Shown piece after piece: positions 27,535 to 37,675 of a DNA stretch of 64,000 bases; the first letter of the stretch is position 1, and every line of letters starts with the position of its first letter. Both the position numbers and the translations under genes were made by a program. The notes under the pieces were generated by a model. That model was given only the letters and a program-made list of their open reading frames with translations. It had not been told where the DNA came from and searched no databases. Origin of the DNA: Nitrincola alkalisediminis (GTDB taxonomy: Bacteria; Pseudomonadota; Gammaproteobacteria; Pseudomonadales; Balneatricaceae); NCBI RefSeq assembly GCF_009821115.1, contig NZ_VYTY01000001.1, positions 62,001 to 126,000 of the forward strand. The letters are read 5' to 3'.

Positions 27535-28416
27535 CTAACGCCTTCCCGGAGGGAGTTGCTCTCGGGGAGGCTCTTGCATCGCTCGTTTGGCTTCAATACT
27601 TGCATCCGCTTGGGTGATGAAGGTTTTAATAGCGCCACGTACTTGTCGGTTCAGCCAAGGCATGTCTAGTTTCCATCCTGCATACTCGCCTTTCATCGGT
27701 TGGCTGTGATAGCGCACGAGATCCGAGCGCTTGGCTTGGTTGGCGCGAATGCGTATATCCGGTAAACGCTGCAATCGAGCAGGATAGATATCAATCACGG
27801 CTTTTTCGGTTAAGGCACTCATGCCCTCAATCAGTGCTGACCATTGATTAGGGTGATGGGGTTGGGGATCGATCATAATTAAATGCGCCATGTCCGGTTG
27901 TTGACGCAAAAAATCGGTTGCCCAGCCTGCGCTTCTACCCAATGCAATCACAACCAGTGTCTCAATGTTTTCTCGGTCAATTTCGATTTTAGCGGCACGG
28001 ATTCTTTCAGTGATTTGATTGACGTAACGGGACTCCGCATCGGTATCGACAATGAGGTGCTGCCGAGCTGGGAGGTCTAGTGCCAGAGTGAACCAGCCAA
28101 ACTCCGCCATATAGGTTCTAAGAGAGTGGGTTTGCTCAAGCCAGCTTGGCCCTGCCTCAGGATCGGCTAGCAGCATTAAAGCGCCTTCGGGAGTGCTTTG
28201 GTTCGCATGTTGAATTAAGACCCGAAAACGGTCTTCGCTGACGTCTAATATTCGTAACTCAGAATCGGCTGGCAACTCAATTAACAGACGCTCTTCAGGT
28301 GTTAGGGAAGGGACACCTAGGCCCGGTTCATCTAAGCCTTGTGCAATGCTTCCAAAGCTGAAAACGAGTAGGAGGCTGTAGAGCCCCAAGCGCAAGCTGA
28401 ACGAGGTTTGAATCAT
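27535..28416 (-). CDS. DUF3530-type exported alpha/beta-hydrolase-like protein
   Basis: 293 residues from ATG 28416 (MIQTSFSLRLGLYSLLLVFS), chosen because it gives a normal signal peptide and follows CAGGAA; the frame is open to 28458. Sequence resembles the DUF3530 family: LPARQHL and a VVIALGRSAGWAT segment at the place of a nucleophile elbow, and MIDPQPHHPNQW. The elbow reads GRSAG, compatible with a Ser nucleophile. Substrate unknown. Pro-rich C-terminal end. Confidence 0.75.
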   Translation of the reverse strand: MIQTSFSLRLGLYSLLLVFSFGSIAQGLDEPGLGVPSLTPEERLLIELPADSELRILDVSEDRFRVLIQHANQSTPEGALMLLADPEAGPSWLEQTHSLRTYMAEFGWFTLALDLPARQHLIVDTDAESRYVNQITERIRAAKIEIDRENIETLVVIALGRSAGWATDFLRQQPDMAHLIMIDPQPHHPNQWSALIEGMSALTEKAVIDIYPARLQRLPDIRIRANQAKRSDLVRYHSQPMKGEYAGWKLDMPWLNRQVRGAIKTFITQADASIEAKRAMQEPPREQLPPGRR

Positions 28417-28511
28417 GGTATTCCTGTCATCGATTGCAGAATAACGGCTGTTCTGCATTGGCTAATTGGGTACAATAGCGCAAAATTCAATTCTTGACGA
28501 CTCGGATGACT

Positions 28512-29183
28512 ATGGCTGATTACTTGATTGCTCCGTCTATTCTTTCTGCTGACTTTGCGCGTTTGGGGGACGATGTTGAACGCGTATTGGCGGCAGGTGC
28601 GGATGTGGTTCACTTTGATGTAATGGATAACCATTATGTGCCCAACCTAACGATTGGCCCTATGGTGTGCAAAGCGCTTCGTAACTATGGCATAAAAGCT
28701 CCGATTGACGTGCATTTAATGGTTAAACCCGTCGACCGTATGATTGGTGATTTTATTGATGCGGGGGCGAGCTGGATTACCTTCCACCCAGAAGCATCAG
28801 AGCACATAGACCGATCTCTGCAAATGATTCGTGACGGCGGTTGTAAGTCTGGATTGGTGTTTAATCCTGCAACGCCGCTGCACTACCTCGATTATGTGAT
28901 GGATAAAGTCGATGTTATATTGCTGATGTCGGTGAACCCTGGCTTTGGTGGCCAAACGTTCATTCCTTCTACACTTGATAAGCTGAAAGAAGCGAAAGCG
29001 CGTATCGATGCCAGTGGTTTTGATATTCGCTTAGAGGTTGATGGCGGTGTTGGGTTAAAAAACATTGGTGAGGTAGCCAAAGCAGGGGCCGACACTTTTG
29101 TGGCTGGGTCTGCAATTTTTAATACACCGGATTACCAAAAAACGATTAATGAAATGCGATCTATTTTGGCGTCGATCAAATGA
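28512..29183 (+). CDS. rpe: ribulose-phosphate 3-epimerase
   Basis: Interconverts ribulose 5-phosphate and xylulose 5-phosphate (pentose phosphate pathway). 223 residues from ATG 28512, chosen so that it begins [15 protein letters not shown] as in homologues; ATG 28506 and TTG 28494 are in frame. TIM-barrel residues visible: [30 protein letters not shown] and VDGGVG. Its TGA overlaps the gph ATG (ATGA). Confidence 0.97.
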   Translation: MADYLIAPSILSADFARLGDDVERVLAAGADVVHFDVMDNHYVPNLTIGPMVCKALRNYGIKAPIDVHLMVKPVDRMIGDFIDAGASWITFHPEASEHIDRSLQMIRDGGCKSGLVFNPATPLHYLDYVMDKVDVILLMSVNPGFGGQTFIPSTLDKLKEAKARIDASGFDIRLEVDGGVGLKNIGEVAKAGADTFVAGSAIFNTPDYQKTINEMRSILASIK

Positions 29184-29869
29184 GGCAAGAACAGTATCGG
29201 CTGTCCGATCATTTTGAGAGTGGTTTGCCAAGATTAGTGATGTTCGACTTGGATGGAACCTTGGTCGACAGTTTGCCTGATTTGGCACATGCCATTGATC
29301 AAATGCTGCCTGCATTAGGGCGTCCCCCTGCAGGGATCGAGCAGGTTGGACGCTGGGTTGGAAAAGGTGCGCACCACTTGGTTCAAGAGGCGCTTGGGTT
29401 GTCGAGCGCGTCACAGGATCCAGAGTTATTCTCAGTGGCCTATGAGCTATTTTTAGCTGCCTATAGTCAAGCCAATGGTCGTCAAGCTCGACTCTTTCCA
29501 GATGTGCAAGCATTCATAGAGTATCTAGAGCAACAGGGGGTGATGTTGGCATTGGTGACCAATAAGCCTGAAGCCTTTACCCTGCCATTGCTCGACGCAA
29601 TGAATCTTAAATCGCACTTTTCGTTAATCGTATCGGGCGATACCCTGCCCTTGAAAAAACCGCATCCAGATCAATTGCTGCATGTGATTCAGCATTTTGG
29701 CGTTGATTTGGCGCAGAGCTTAATGGTGGGTGATTCCAGTAATGACGTCTTGGCTGCAAGGGCGGCAGGTTGCCCAGTTGTGTGTGTCTCCTATGGGTAC
29801 AACCATGGCGAATCCATTTACGACGCGCATGCAGATGCTGTGGTTGATTCGATGATGGCCTTAGTTTAA
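29180..29869 (+). CDS. gph: phosphoglycolate phosphatase
   Basis: HAD-family phosphatase that removes 2-phosphoglycolate. 229 residues. Motif [12 protein letters not shown] with the nucleophile Asp (about 21), motif II LVTNKPE, Lys in [10 protein letters not shown], and motif [20 protein letters not shown] cap domain lies between motifs I and II. Coupled to rpe as in other gammaproteobacteria. Confidence 0.95.
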   Translation: MRQEQYRLSDHFESGLPRLVMFDLDGTLVDSLPDLAHAIDQMLPALGRPPAGIEQVGRWVGKGAHHLVQEALGLSSASQDPELFSVAYELFLAAYSQANGRQARLFPDVQAFIEYLEQQGVMLALVTNKPEAFTLPLLDAMNLKSHFSLIVSGDTLPLKKPHPDQLLHVIQHFGVDLAQSLMVGDSSNDVLAARAAGCPVVCVSYGYNHGESIYDAHADAVVDSMMALV

Positions 29870-29895
29870 AACGTTCAATCAAACTGGATTAAAGT

Positions 29896-29909
29896 TTGAT
29901 CTATGTCAA
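29896..29909 (+). promoter_or_regulatory. FNR/ANR-like box upstream of the peroxidase gene
   Basis: TTGAT-CTAT-GTCAA differs from the FNR/ANR consensus TTGAT-N4-ATCAA at one base. It lies 102 bases before the ATG, about 40-45 bases upstream of a start site predicted from TTTGAT at 29935-29940, the class II activator position. Oxygen-limited induction of this peroxidase class is well known. Confidence 0.5.
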
Positions 29910-30010
29910 TTTTAGGTCGATCTAATTAAGTTTGTTTGATTGTAAAGCCGGAGCTCTTTGCTAAACTGTCCCTGAGTATAAACCCTGATAAGGGTATCCA
30001 AGGGGGCAGT

Positions 30011-31066
30011 ATGAAAAGAAAAATGAGTGGGCTGTGCATTGCCATTGGTTTAGCGATGGTATCGTCTTCAGCCGTTATTGCAGATGAACTCAGAGTAAGA
30101 GCGAATGCGCTTTTTTCTGCAGTTCCCACCGAGGCGCCTGAAATTGAAGGCAATGTACTAACGCCCGAAAAAGTAGAATTGGGCAAAATGTTGTTCTTCG
30201 AACCACGCCTATCTTCCAGTCACTTAATTAGCTGCAACACCTGTCACAACGTGGGCATGGGCGGTCACGACTATCTACCTGTATCGATTGGTCATGGCTG
30301 GCAAAAAGGGCCACGTAATGCGCCAACTGTCTTTAATGCTGTATTCAACGCAGCCCAGTTTTGGGACGGTCGTGCCGCTGACTTAGCTGAGCAGGCAAAG
30401 GGGCCTGTGCAGGCGGGTGTTGAAATGAGCAGTACGCCAGCGCGTGTTGTGGCAACCTTAAACAGTATGCCTGAGTACATTGAGCGTTTTAAAGCGTCTT
30501 TCCCAGGTGAGGCTGATCCGGTTACGTTTGATAATATGGCGGTGGCCATCGAAGCGTTTGAGGCAACGTTGATTACGCCTAATGCGCGTTTCGATCAGTA
30601 TCTGGGGGGCGCAGATGATGCGTTGACCAGTGACGAGAAAGAAGGATTGGCCCTGTTCATGGATAAAGGCTGTGCAGCCTGTCATGCAGGGGTTAACTTT
30701 GGTGGTCAGCAATACTTCCCATTTGGGCTTGTGACACGTCCAGGAGCGGATATTCTTCCTCCAGGGGACAGAGGTCGTGTAGAGGTCACCAATACTGCAT
30801 CGGATGAATACGTGTTCCGTGCTGCACCTTTGCGCAACATTGAGTTAACTGCGCCGTATTTCCATTCTGGGGCTGTTTGGGACTTGGAAGAAGCGGTTGC
30901 GGTTATGGGAACGTCTCAGCTAGGGACCGAACTGAACGATGAGCAGGTGCAGAAAATCACTGCGTTCTTGCGGACACTAACAGGCGATATTCCTGAGGTG
31001 GTGTACCCGATTTTGCCAGTGAGCACGGCAACCACTCCAAAACCTGTGGATATGGTCGATTACTAA
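30011..31066 (+). CDS. ccpA: di-haem cytochrome c peroxidase, periplasmic
   Basis: Reduces hydrogen peroxide with electrons from cytochrome c. 351 residues from ATG 30011 (MKRKMSGLCIAIGLAMVSSS), preceded by AAGGGGG; a TTG at 29936 is rejected. Signal peptide to about residue 25. Two haem sites: CNTCH at 75-79 and CAACH at 221-225. FWDGRAADLAEQAKGP and the C-terminal FLRTLTGD are typical of the CcpA/MauG family. Monocistronic, ending at a strong terminator. Confidence 0.93.
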   Translation: MKRKMSGLCIAIGLAMVSSSAVIADELRVRANALFSAVPTEAPEIEGNVLTPEKVELGKMLFFEPRLSSSHLISCNTCHNVGMGGHDYLPVSIGHGWQKGPRNAPTVFNAVFNAAQFWDGRAADLAEQAKGPVQAGVEMSSTPARVVATLNSMPEYIERFKASFPGEADPVTFDNMAVAIEAFEATLITPNARFDQYLGGADDALTSDEKEGLALFMDKGCAACHAGVNFGGQQYFPFGLVTRPGADILPPGDRGRVEVTNTASDEYVFRAAPLRNIELTAPYFHSGAVWDLEEAVAVMGTSQLGTELNDEQVQKITAFLRTLTGDIPEVVYPILPVSTATTPKPVDMVDY

Positions 31067-31080
31067 TGCCTATCCTGTAA

Positions 31081-31112
31081 AAAAATACCGGAGCTTGCTC
31101 CGGTATTTTTTT
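31081..31112. terminator. bidirectional intrinsic terminator
   Basis: AATACCGGAGC-TT-GCTCCGGTATT with A-run before and T-run after: an 11-bp stem ending ccpA on the plus strand and gatB on the minus strand. Confidence 0.92.
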
Positions 31113-31186
31113 GGTTGTGACACAAGCGTGTTGACCCGAGCACAAAACGACATTGGAGATGTCGATTGGCTCAGGTCAACAGGTGG

Positions 31187-32638
31187 CTAGGTCAGCGCAT
31201 CCAGCTTTTGCTTCATTAACCCTTGAACTTGTCCAGGGTTCGCTTTTCCTTGAGACAGTTTCATGACTTGTCCCATGAAGAAGCCGAGCATTTTGCCACG
31301 CTTGTCGGGTTCTGCAGCGATGTATTGCTCAACCTGCGCTGTGCAGCTGGCAATTACTTGGTCAACAATGGCCTCAATCGCAGCGCTATCCGTCACCTGT
31401 TTTAGGCCTTTGGCTTCAATGATTTCATCGGCACTGCCGCCATCATTCCACATCACTTCAAAAACTGTTTTAGCGATTTTACCTGTTAGGGTTTCATCTT
31501 GAATGCGCAAGAGAAGACCGCTCAACTGCTCGGTGCTGACAGGGCATGCGGTGATATCAATATCGTGTTGATTCAGGTGTTTAGCTAGCTCTCCCGTGAT
31601 CCAGTTAGCGGATAGTTTTGCGTCCTGAGTGTGCTTGGCAACGGACTCAAAGTAATCGGCTTGAGGACGATAGGTCGACAAAACCCCTGCATCATATTCC
31701 GAGAGTTGGTATTCATCGATAAAACGCTGTTTGCGTGCGTCAGGCAACTCTGGCAGGCTTTTCTGAATGTCGGCAATATAGCTGTCGTCAATGATGACAG
31801 GCAGCAGGTCAGGGCAAGGGAAGTAGCGGTAATCGTTGGCTTCTTCTTTGGAGCGCATACTGCGCGTTTCATTTTTGTCGGGATCGTACAGGCGCGTTTC
31901 TTGGATAACGCGCCCGCCATCTTCGATCAAGTCAATTTGACGCGCGACTTCTGTTTCAATGGCGCGCTCAATAAAGCGGAATGAGTTAATGTTCTTCAGT
32001 TCGGTGCGAGTACCGAGAGTAGGCGACCCTTTGGGACGGACGGATACGTTGCAGTCGCAACGCATTGAGCCTTCGGCCATGTTGCCATCGCAGATGCCCA
32101 GTGTTGTGATGATTGCATGAATTTTGCGCGCATAGGCTGAGGCTTCTTTTGCACTGCGCATGTCAGGTTCGGAGACAATTTCAATCAGCGGTGTGCCCGC
32201 ACGATTTAAATCAATACCGCTCATGCCGTGAAAATCTTCATGCAGTGATTTTCCCGCATCCTCTTCAAGGTGAGCGTGATGGATACGCACTCGGCGTGTT
32301 TCACCGTCGTCTAAGGTAATATCAATATAGCCTGCACCGACGATGGGTTCGGCTAGTTGAGTGGTCTGATAGCCTTTGGGTAAATCAGGGTAAAAATAGT
32401 TTTTACGGTCAAAGACGGAACGCTTTCCAATCTCAGCATTCACGGCCAGGCCGAACATAACCGCCATGCGTAACGCATTTTCGTTAACGACCGGTAAGGT
32501 GCCAGGCAGAGCCAAATCGATGGCGCAGGCCTGAGTGTTGGGCTCTGCACCGAAAGCGGTGCTGGCACCGGAAAAAATCTTAGTGCGAGTTGAGAGTTGA
32601 GCGTGAATCTCTAACCCAATTACGGTTTCCCATTCCAT
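31187..32638 (-). CDS. gatB: Asp/Glu-tRNA amidotransferase subunit B
   Basis: Binds mischarged Asp-tRNA(Asn) and/or Glu-tRNA(Gln) and activates them for amidation. 483 residues. [13 protein letters not shown] at the start, [13 protein letters not shown] and [19 protein letters not shown] in the catalytic cradle, and a YqeY-like C-terminal helical domain ending [16 protein letters not shown]. 14 bases after gatA in the gatC-gatA-gatB operon. Its presence implies at least partly indirect synthesis of Asn- or Gln-tRNA. Confidence 0.98.
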   Translation of the reverse strand: MEWETVIGLEIHAQLSTRTKIFSGASTAFGAEPNTQACAIDLALPGTLPVVNENALRMAVMFGLAVNAEIGKRSVFDRKNYFYPDLPKGYQTTQLAEPIVGAGYIDITLDDGETRRVRIHHAHLEEDAGKSLHEDFHGMSGIDLNRAGTPLIEIVSEPDMRSAKEASAYARKIHAIITTLGICDGNMAEGSMRCDCNVSVRPKGSPTLGTRTELKNINSFRFIERAIETEVARQIDLIEDGGRVIQETRLYDPDKNETRSMRSKEEANDYRYFPCPDLLPVIIDDSYIADIQKSLPELPDARKQRFIDEYQLSEYDAGVLSTYRPQADYFESVAKHTQDAKLSANWITGELAKHLNQHDIDITACPVSTEQLSGLLLRIQDETLTGKIAKTVFEVMWNDGGSADEIIEAKGLKQVTDSAAIEAIVDQVIASCTAQVEQYIAAEPDKRGKMLGFFMGQVMKLSQGKANPGQVQGLMKQKLDALT

Positions 32639-32652
32639 GTGTTACTTACCTC

Positions 32653-34104
32653 TTAAAGACCGGCAGGAGATTGTTGGTGCCAGTCAGTCGCCAGTTGGAA
32701 CTGATGCGCAATATTGAGAAGCTTGGCTTCTGAAAAATACGACCCAATGATTTGCAGCCCAACCGGAAGCCCTTGTGATTGGCCACAGGGGATGGACATG
32801 CCCGGAAGGCCTGCAAGGTTTAAAGATAGGGTGTAAATATCTTCCATGTACATGGCAACCGGGTCGCTGTTTTTTTCACCGAGCTTAAAGGCAGGCTGTG
32901 GGGTGGTGGGAGCCATGATGACATCCACATCCTTGAGCACTGTTAAAAAGTCTTGTTGAATCATGCGTCGAATTTGTTGCGCTTTACGATAGTAAGCATC
33001 GTAAAAGCCTTCTGAAAGTGCATAAGTGCCCACCATGATTCGACGTTTAACTTCACTACCAAAGCCTTCTCCGCGGCTGCGCTTGTAAAGGTCTTCAAGA
33101 TCAACCGGAGATTCACAGCGATAGCCGTAACGAACACCATCAAAGCGGGAAAGGTTCGATGAAGCTTCAGCTGGTGCCAGAATGTAATAGGCAGGAATGC
33201 ACAGCTCTGTATTCGGTAAGCTGACTTCTTTGACCTGTGCTCCCATGCGCTCGAACTCTTGAATGGCTGCTTGGACTTGTTGCGCGATGCCAGGATCAAG
33301 ACCCTCTGCAAAATACTCTTTAGGCAGGCCGATTTTCAGTCCGGCGAGGCTGTCGTTTAAGTGAGCGCGATAATCCGGTACAGGTTGGTCGGCAGAGGTT
33401 GAGTCCAATGGGTCAAGACCCGCCATCACCTGAAGCATGAGTGCCGCATCTTCAGCGGAGCGCGTCATCGGGCCTGCTTGATCAAAGGAAGATGCATAGG
33501 CGACCATGCCGTAACGAGAGATACGACCATAGGTGGGTTTCAGCCCTGTGATGCCACATAGAGCGGCCGGTTGGCGAATTGAGCCGCCGGTATCAGATCC
33601 TGTGCAGGCAGGCACTAAACGCGCTGCAACGGCCGCCGCTGAGCCACCGGAGGAGCCGCCGGGTACGCGGTCTGTGTCCCACGGGTTGCGAACAGGGCCG
33701 TAATAGCTGGACTCGTTAGAGGAGCCCATGGCGAACTCATCCATATTGGTCTTGCCCAACGTGACAGCGCCCGCTTGATTTAAGCGCTCAACCAAGGTCG
33801 CATTATACGGAGAGATAAAGTTGTCGAGCATTTTCGAACCACAGCTGGTTTTCAGTCCGGCCGTACAGAAAAGATCCTTATGCGCAATGGGTAGTCCAGA
33901 TAGCAAGCCCACTTGGCCTTTTTTACGCAATTCATCGGCCAGCTTAGCTTGCTCGAGTGCAGAGTCAGCTGCGAGGGTAATAAATGAATTGTATTGGCTA
34001 TCGAGTGCCTGAATACGATCTAAATAGGCTTGAGTCAGCTCTACACTGCTGAAATCACCCTGTGCTAAGCGGGTTGCTAGCTCGGTGAGTGTTAAATTAA
34101 ACAT
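32653..34104 (-). CDS. gatA: Asp/Glu-tRNA amidotransferase subunit A
   Basis: Amidase subunit that frees ammonia from glutamine. 483 residues. Amidase-signature triad region is intact: Lys in IAHKDLF (about 76), [14 protein letters not shown] and the nucleophile Ser in [12 protein letters not shown] (about 170-176). [16 protein letters not shown] is also characteristic. It starts 30 bases after gatC. Confidence 0.98.
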   Translation of the reverse strand: MFNLTLTELATRLAQGDFSSVELTQAYLDRIQALDSQYNSFITLAADSALEQAKLADELRKKGQVGLLSGLPIAHKDLFCTAGLKTSCGSKMLDNFISPYNATLVERLNQAGAVTLGKTNMDEFAMGSSNESSYYGPVRNPWDTDRVPGGSSGGSAAAVAARLVPACTGSDTGGSIRQPAALCGITGLKPTYGRISRYGMVAYASSFDQAGPMTRSAEDAALMLQVMAGLDPLDSTSADQPVPDYRAHLNDSLAGLKIGLPKEYFAEGLDPGIAQQVQAAIQEFERMGAQVKEVSLPNTELCIPAYYILAPAEASSNLSRFDGVRYGYRCESPVDLEDLYKRSRGEGFGSEVKRRIMVGTYALSEGFYDAYYRKAQQIRRMIQQDFLTVLKDVDVIMAPTTPQPAFKLGEKNSDPVAMYMEDIYTLSLNLAGLPGMSIPCGQSQGLPVGLQIIGSYFSEAKLLNIAHQFQLATDWHQQSPAGL

Positions 34105-34134
34105 GTTGCATGATTCCTGTCAGAGCAAAGATGA

Positions 34135-34422
34135 TTATTCAATGACGCGCGGTACTAAAAATAAGCCATCTTCGATGGCGGGTGCATTCTGTTGAAGGCG
34201 CTCACGTTGATTGGATTCAGATACTTCATCTTTACGTAGGCGCTGAACGGCGTCAAGCGGGTGTGCCAATGGCAGTACGCCGTCGGTGTCAGTGGCTTGC
34301 ATTTGGTCAATTAAACTCAAAATGCTGCTGATACTTGTGGCATATTCAGGAACTTCTTGCTCAGAAATATCGAGACGCGCAAGGTGGGCAATGCGTTCTA
34401 TATCAGATTTGTCCAAGGACAT
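34135..34422 (-). CDS. gatC: Asp/Glu-tRNA amidotransferase subunit C
   Basis: Small subunit that holds GatA and GatB together. 95 residues from ATG 34422 (MSLDKSDIERIAHLARL); a GTG at 34437 adds five residues that homologues lack. GVLPLAHPLDAVQRLRKDEV in the middle is typical. First gene of the operon, divergent from mreB across 148 bases. Confidence 0.94.
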   Translation of the reverse strand: MSLDKSDIERIAHLARLDISEQEVPEYATSISSILSLIDQMQATDTDGVLPLAHPLDAVQRLRKDEVSESNQRERLQQNAPAIEDGLFLVPRVIE

Positions 34423-34487
34423 AGGGCCATTTCTCACTGTTAACTTGAAAAAAACATCATTGTTGCATAACTTAACACATTTGTTCC

Positions 34488-35608
<1,121 letters not shown>

Positions 35609-35680
35609 CGCATGGTTAACGGGCGTTTGATGGTAATGGTGATTGTGAGTAATCGCTTGTGATGCAGCAGGAGGTTACTC

Positions 35681-36586
35681 ATTAACCCTATATTTCGTGG
35701 CAAGAACCCACTTGCTCTTTTCATTTTTTTGTTGGTGCTTGCGCTAGGCATCATTGTAGCTGATTTAAACAGTTCAAAAATGAAAGAAGGCCGGGTGTAT
35801 TTGTCGCTCCTGATTACGCCTCTTCAGTGGTTGGTTGACCTGCCATCGCGTGGTGCTGACCGTCTGTCCGATTTGTTTGTTGATCGGGCGACATTGATTC
35901 GAGACAATGAACATCTTCGTTCTGAAGCGCTTGAGCTTCATCGTAAATCTCAATTAATGGCGGCTCTTTTAGAGGAAAATCGTCAGCTACGCGATCTCTT
36001 AAATGCCACCGAGCGGCTTGAAGCCGATGTGATGGCGGCTGAGTTGATTGGCGTCAATCCCGACCCATTTCTGCATGAAATTATTTTGAACCGAGGTTTT
36101 GAAGACGGTTTGTATATTGGACAGCCCGTCATAGATGCAGGTGGAATCATGGGGCAAGTCTTGTCCTTGGCACATTACACCAGTCGAGTCATGTTGATCA
36201 CGGATGCACGCACCGCTGTGCCTGTTGAGGTCGTTCGCAACGGTTTCAGAAGTATAGCCTTAGGTAAGGGGGCATTAGGTGAGCTCGAACTCAGTCATGT
36301 GCCCGATACGGCCGATATTCAGGAGGGCGACATGCTGGTGACGTCCGGTTTGGGTGGTCGTTTCCCGCGCGGCTATCCTGTTGCCGTCGTGAGTGAAGTC
36401 ATACGCGATCCTGGACGTCCCTTTACGCTTGTTAAAGCCACCCCAGCAGCACGCTTGGATCGAAGTCGACAATTGCTGCTCGTGGATTATCGGAATTCAG
36501 GACCTGAAAATCGTATTACGCGAGAACGTCAAACTCCAGTTGAGTCCGTGACCACTGAAGAGCCTGTGGAGTCCGTCGATGAGTGA
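35681..36586 (+). CDS. mreC: rod-shape protein MreC, apparent ATT start
   Basis: Periplasmic scaffold of the elongasome. Between the in-frame stop at 35660-35662 and the TTG at 35729 there is no ATG, GTG or TTG. A start at TTG 35729 would fall inside the membrane helix and has no ribosome site. ATT 35681 has AGGAGG (35669-35674) 6 bases upstream and gives NPIFRGKNPLALFIFLLVLA, the usual cytoplasmic tip plus membrane helix. From there the protein is 301 residues: helix about 12-32, coiled coil about 65-100, then the beta-barrel MreC domain and an acidic tail. Confidence 0.88.
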   Translation: MNPIFRGKNPLALFIFLLVLALGIIVADLNSSKMKEGRVYLSLLITPLQWLVDLPSRGADRLSDLFVDRATLIRDNEHLRSEALELHRKSQLMAALLEENRQLRDLLNATERLEADVMAAELIGVNPDPFLHEIILNRGFEDGLYIGQPVIDAGGIMGQVLSLAHYTSRVMLITDARTAVPVEVVRNGFRSIALGKGALGELELSHVPDTADIQEGDMLVTSGLGGRFPRGYPVAVVSEVIRDPGRPFTLVKATPAARLDRSRQLLLVDYRNSGPENRITRERQTPVESVTTEEPVESVDE

Positions 36587-37067
36587 ACAGTCTCAAGGAG
36601 GCTCGCTGATCATCTTTGCAACTTTTTTAGTGGGATTAGTGCTTAGCCAAATTCCATTGCCGGGCATCATGATATGGGCAAGACCTGAATGGGTGGCCTT
36701 GGTTTTAATTTACTGGGTGATGGTGTTACCGCACAGGGTAGGGTTGGGGAGCGCATTCATGATGGGTGTTCTGCTTGATCTTATTCGAGGCAGTGTGATG
36801 GGGCTAAATGCTTTGTCATTGTTGATCATTACCTATTTGGTCTTGCTTTTGTACAAGCGTATTCGTATGTTTCCTTTATGGCAGCAATCGATGATGATCA
36901 TGGTGTTAGTGGGTATTAATCAATTGTTGTTTTTCTGGATGCAGGGCATTACCGGAACTTCTGCAACAGGGCTGATTTTTTTATTGCCATCATTGATCAG
37001 CGCCATTCTCTGGCCATGGGTTTATGTCATTTTACACGGTGTACGACGCACCTTCAGAATAGAGTAA
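36579..37067 (+). CDS. mreD: rod-shape protein MreD
   Basis: Polytopic inner-membrane member of the elongasome. 162 residues with about five hydrophobic segments (for example IIFATFLVGLVLSQIPLPG and WVALVLIYWVMVLP). PEWVALVLIYW and DLIRGSVMGLNALSL are MreD hallmarks. Its ATG overlaps the mreC 3' end by 8 bases. Confidence 0.93.
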   Translation: MSEQSQGGSLIIFATFLVGLVLSQIPLPGIMIWARPEWVALVLIYWVMVLPHRVGLGSAFMMGVLLDLIRGSVMGLNALSLLIITYLVLLLYKRIRMFPLWQQSMMIMVLVGINQLLFFWMQGITGTSATGLIFLLPSLISAILWPWVYVILHGVRRTFRIE

Positions 37068-37072
37068 CCTTT

Positions 37073-37663
37073 ATGACGACAGCAACTGTGATCTTAGCCT
37101 CAGCTTCTCCTAGACGAACACAGTTACTTGCTCAGTTAGGGGTACCTCACGAAGTCATCAGTGCAGATATTTGTGAAGACCCTGAGTCTGATGAGCACCC
37201 CTTGCTGTATACGCAACGTCTTGCAATGACCAAAGCGGAGCAGGTGTTTAATGCGGTTTCTGGTCGATTGCCCGTATTAGGGGCCGACACCACAGTGACC
37301 TTGAATGGGACTATACTGGGTAAACCCGCTAATGAAGAAGACGCTGTGCAAATGCTGCTTGCCTTGTCAGGACAAACACACGAGGTGATCACGTCAATTG
37401 CATTGGTGCACCCCGAAGGGCGTGAAGTGTGTTCCGTTGTGACCGAGGTTGAGTTTGCTGAATTAAGTTATGACACTTGCCAAGCCTATTGGCGAACAGG
37501 AGAGCCAGCTGATAAGGCGGGAGCTTATGGTATACAAGGGCTTGGTGGTGTGTTTGTACGCCAACTCAGAGGCAGTTATTCTGCTGTTGTTGGATTGCCC
37601 TTATTCGAAACGGCTGCTTTGCTAAAACGTTATCATCTCCATACATGGCAGACAGCACTCTGA
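37073..37663 (+). CDS. maf: Maf nucleotide pyrophosphatase (YhdE type)
   Basis: House-cleaning nucleoside triphosphate pyrophosphatase; the YhdE subgroup prefers dTTP/UTP. 196 residues from ATG 37073, 5 bases after mreD; the frame opens at 37016 inside mreD. Substrate-binding SASPRR at about 9-14, then LGADTTV, GKPANEEDA and DKAGAYGIQG are intact. Position after mreD and before rng is conserved. Confidence 0.95.
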   Translation: MTTATVILASASPRRTQLLAQLGVPHEVISADICEDPESDEHPLLYTQRLAMTKAEQVFNAVSGRLPVLGADTTVTLNGTILGKPANEEDAVQMLLALSGQTHEVITSIALVHPEGREVCSVVTEVEFAELSYDTCQAYWRTGEPADKAGAYGIQGLGGVFVRQLRGSYSAVVGLPLFETAALLKRYHLHTWQTAL

Positions 37664-37675
37664 TGGAGGCCTTAA

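Noticed and set aside
31081-31112. Strong inverted repeat between ccpA and gatB
   Set aside because: Fully explained as a bidirectional intrinsic terminator between convergent genes.
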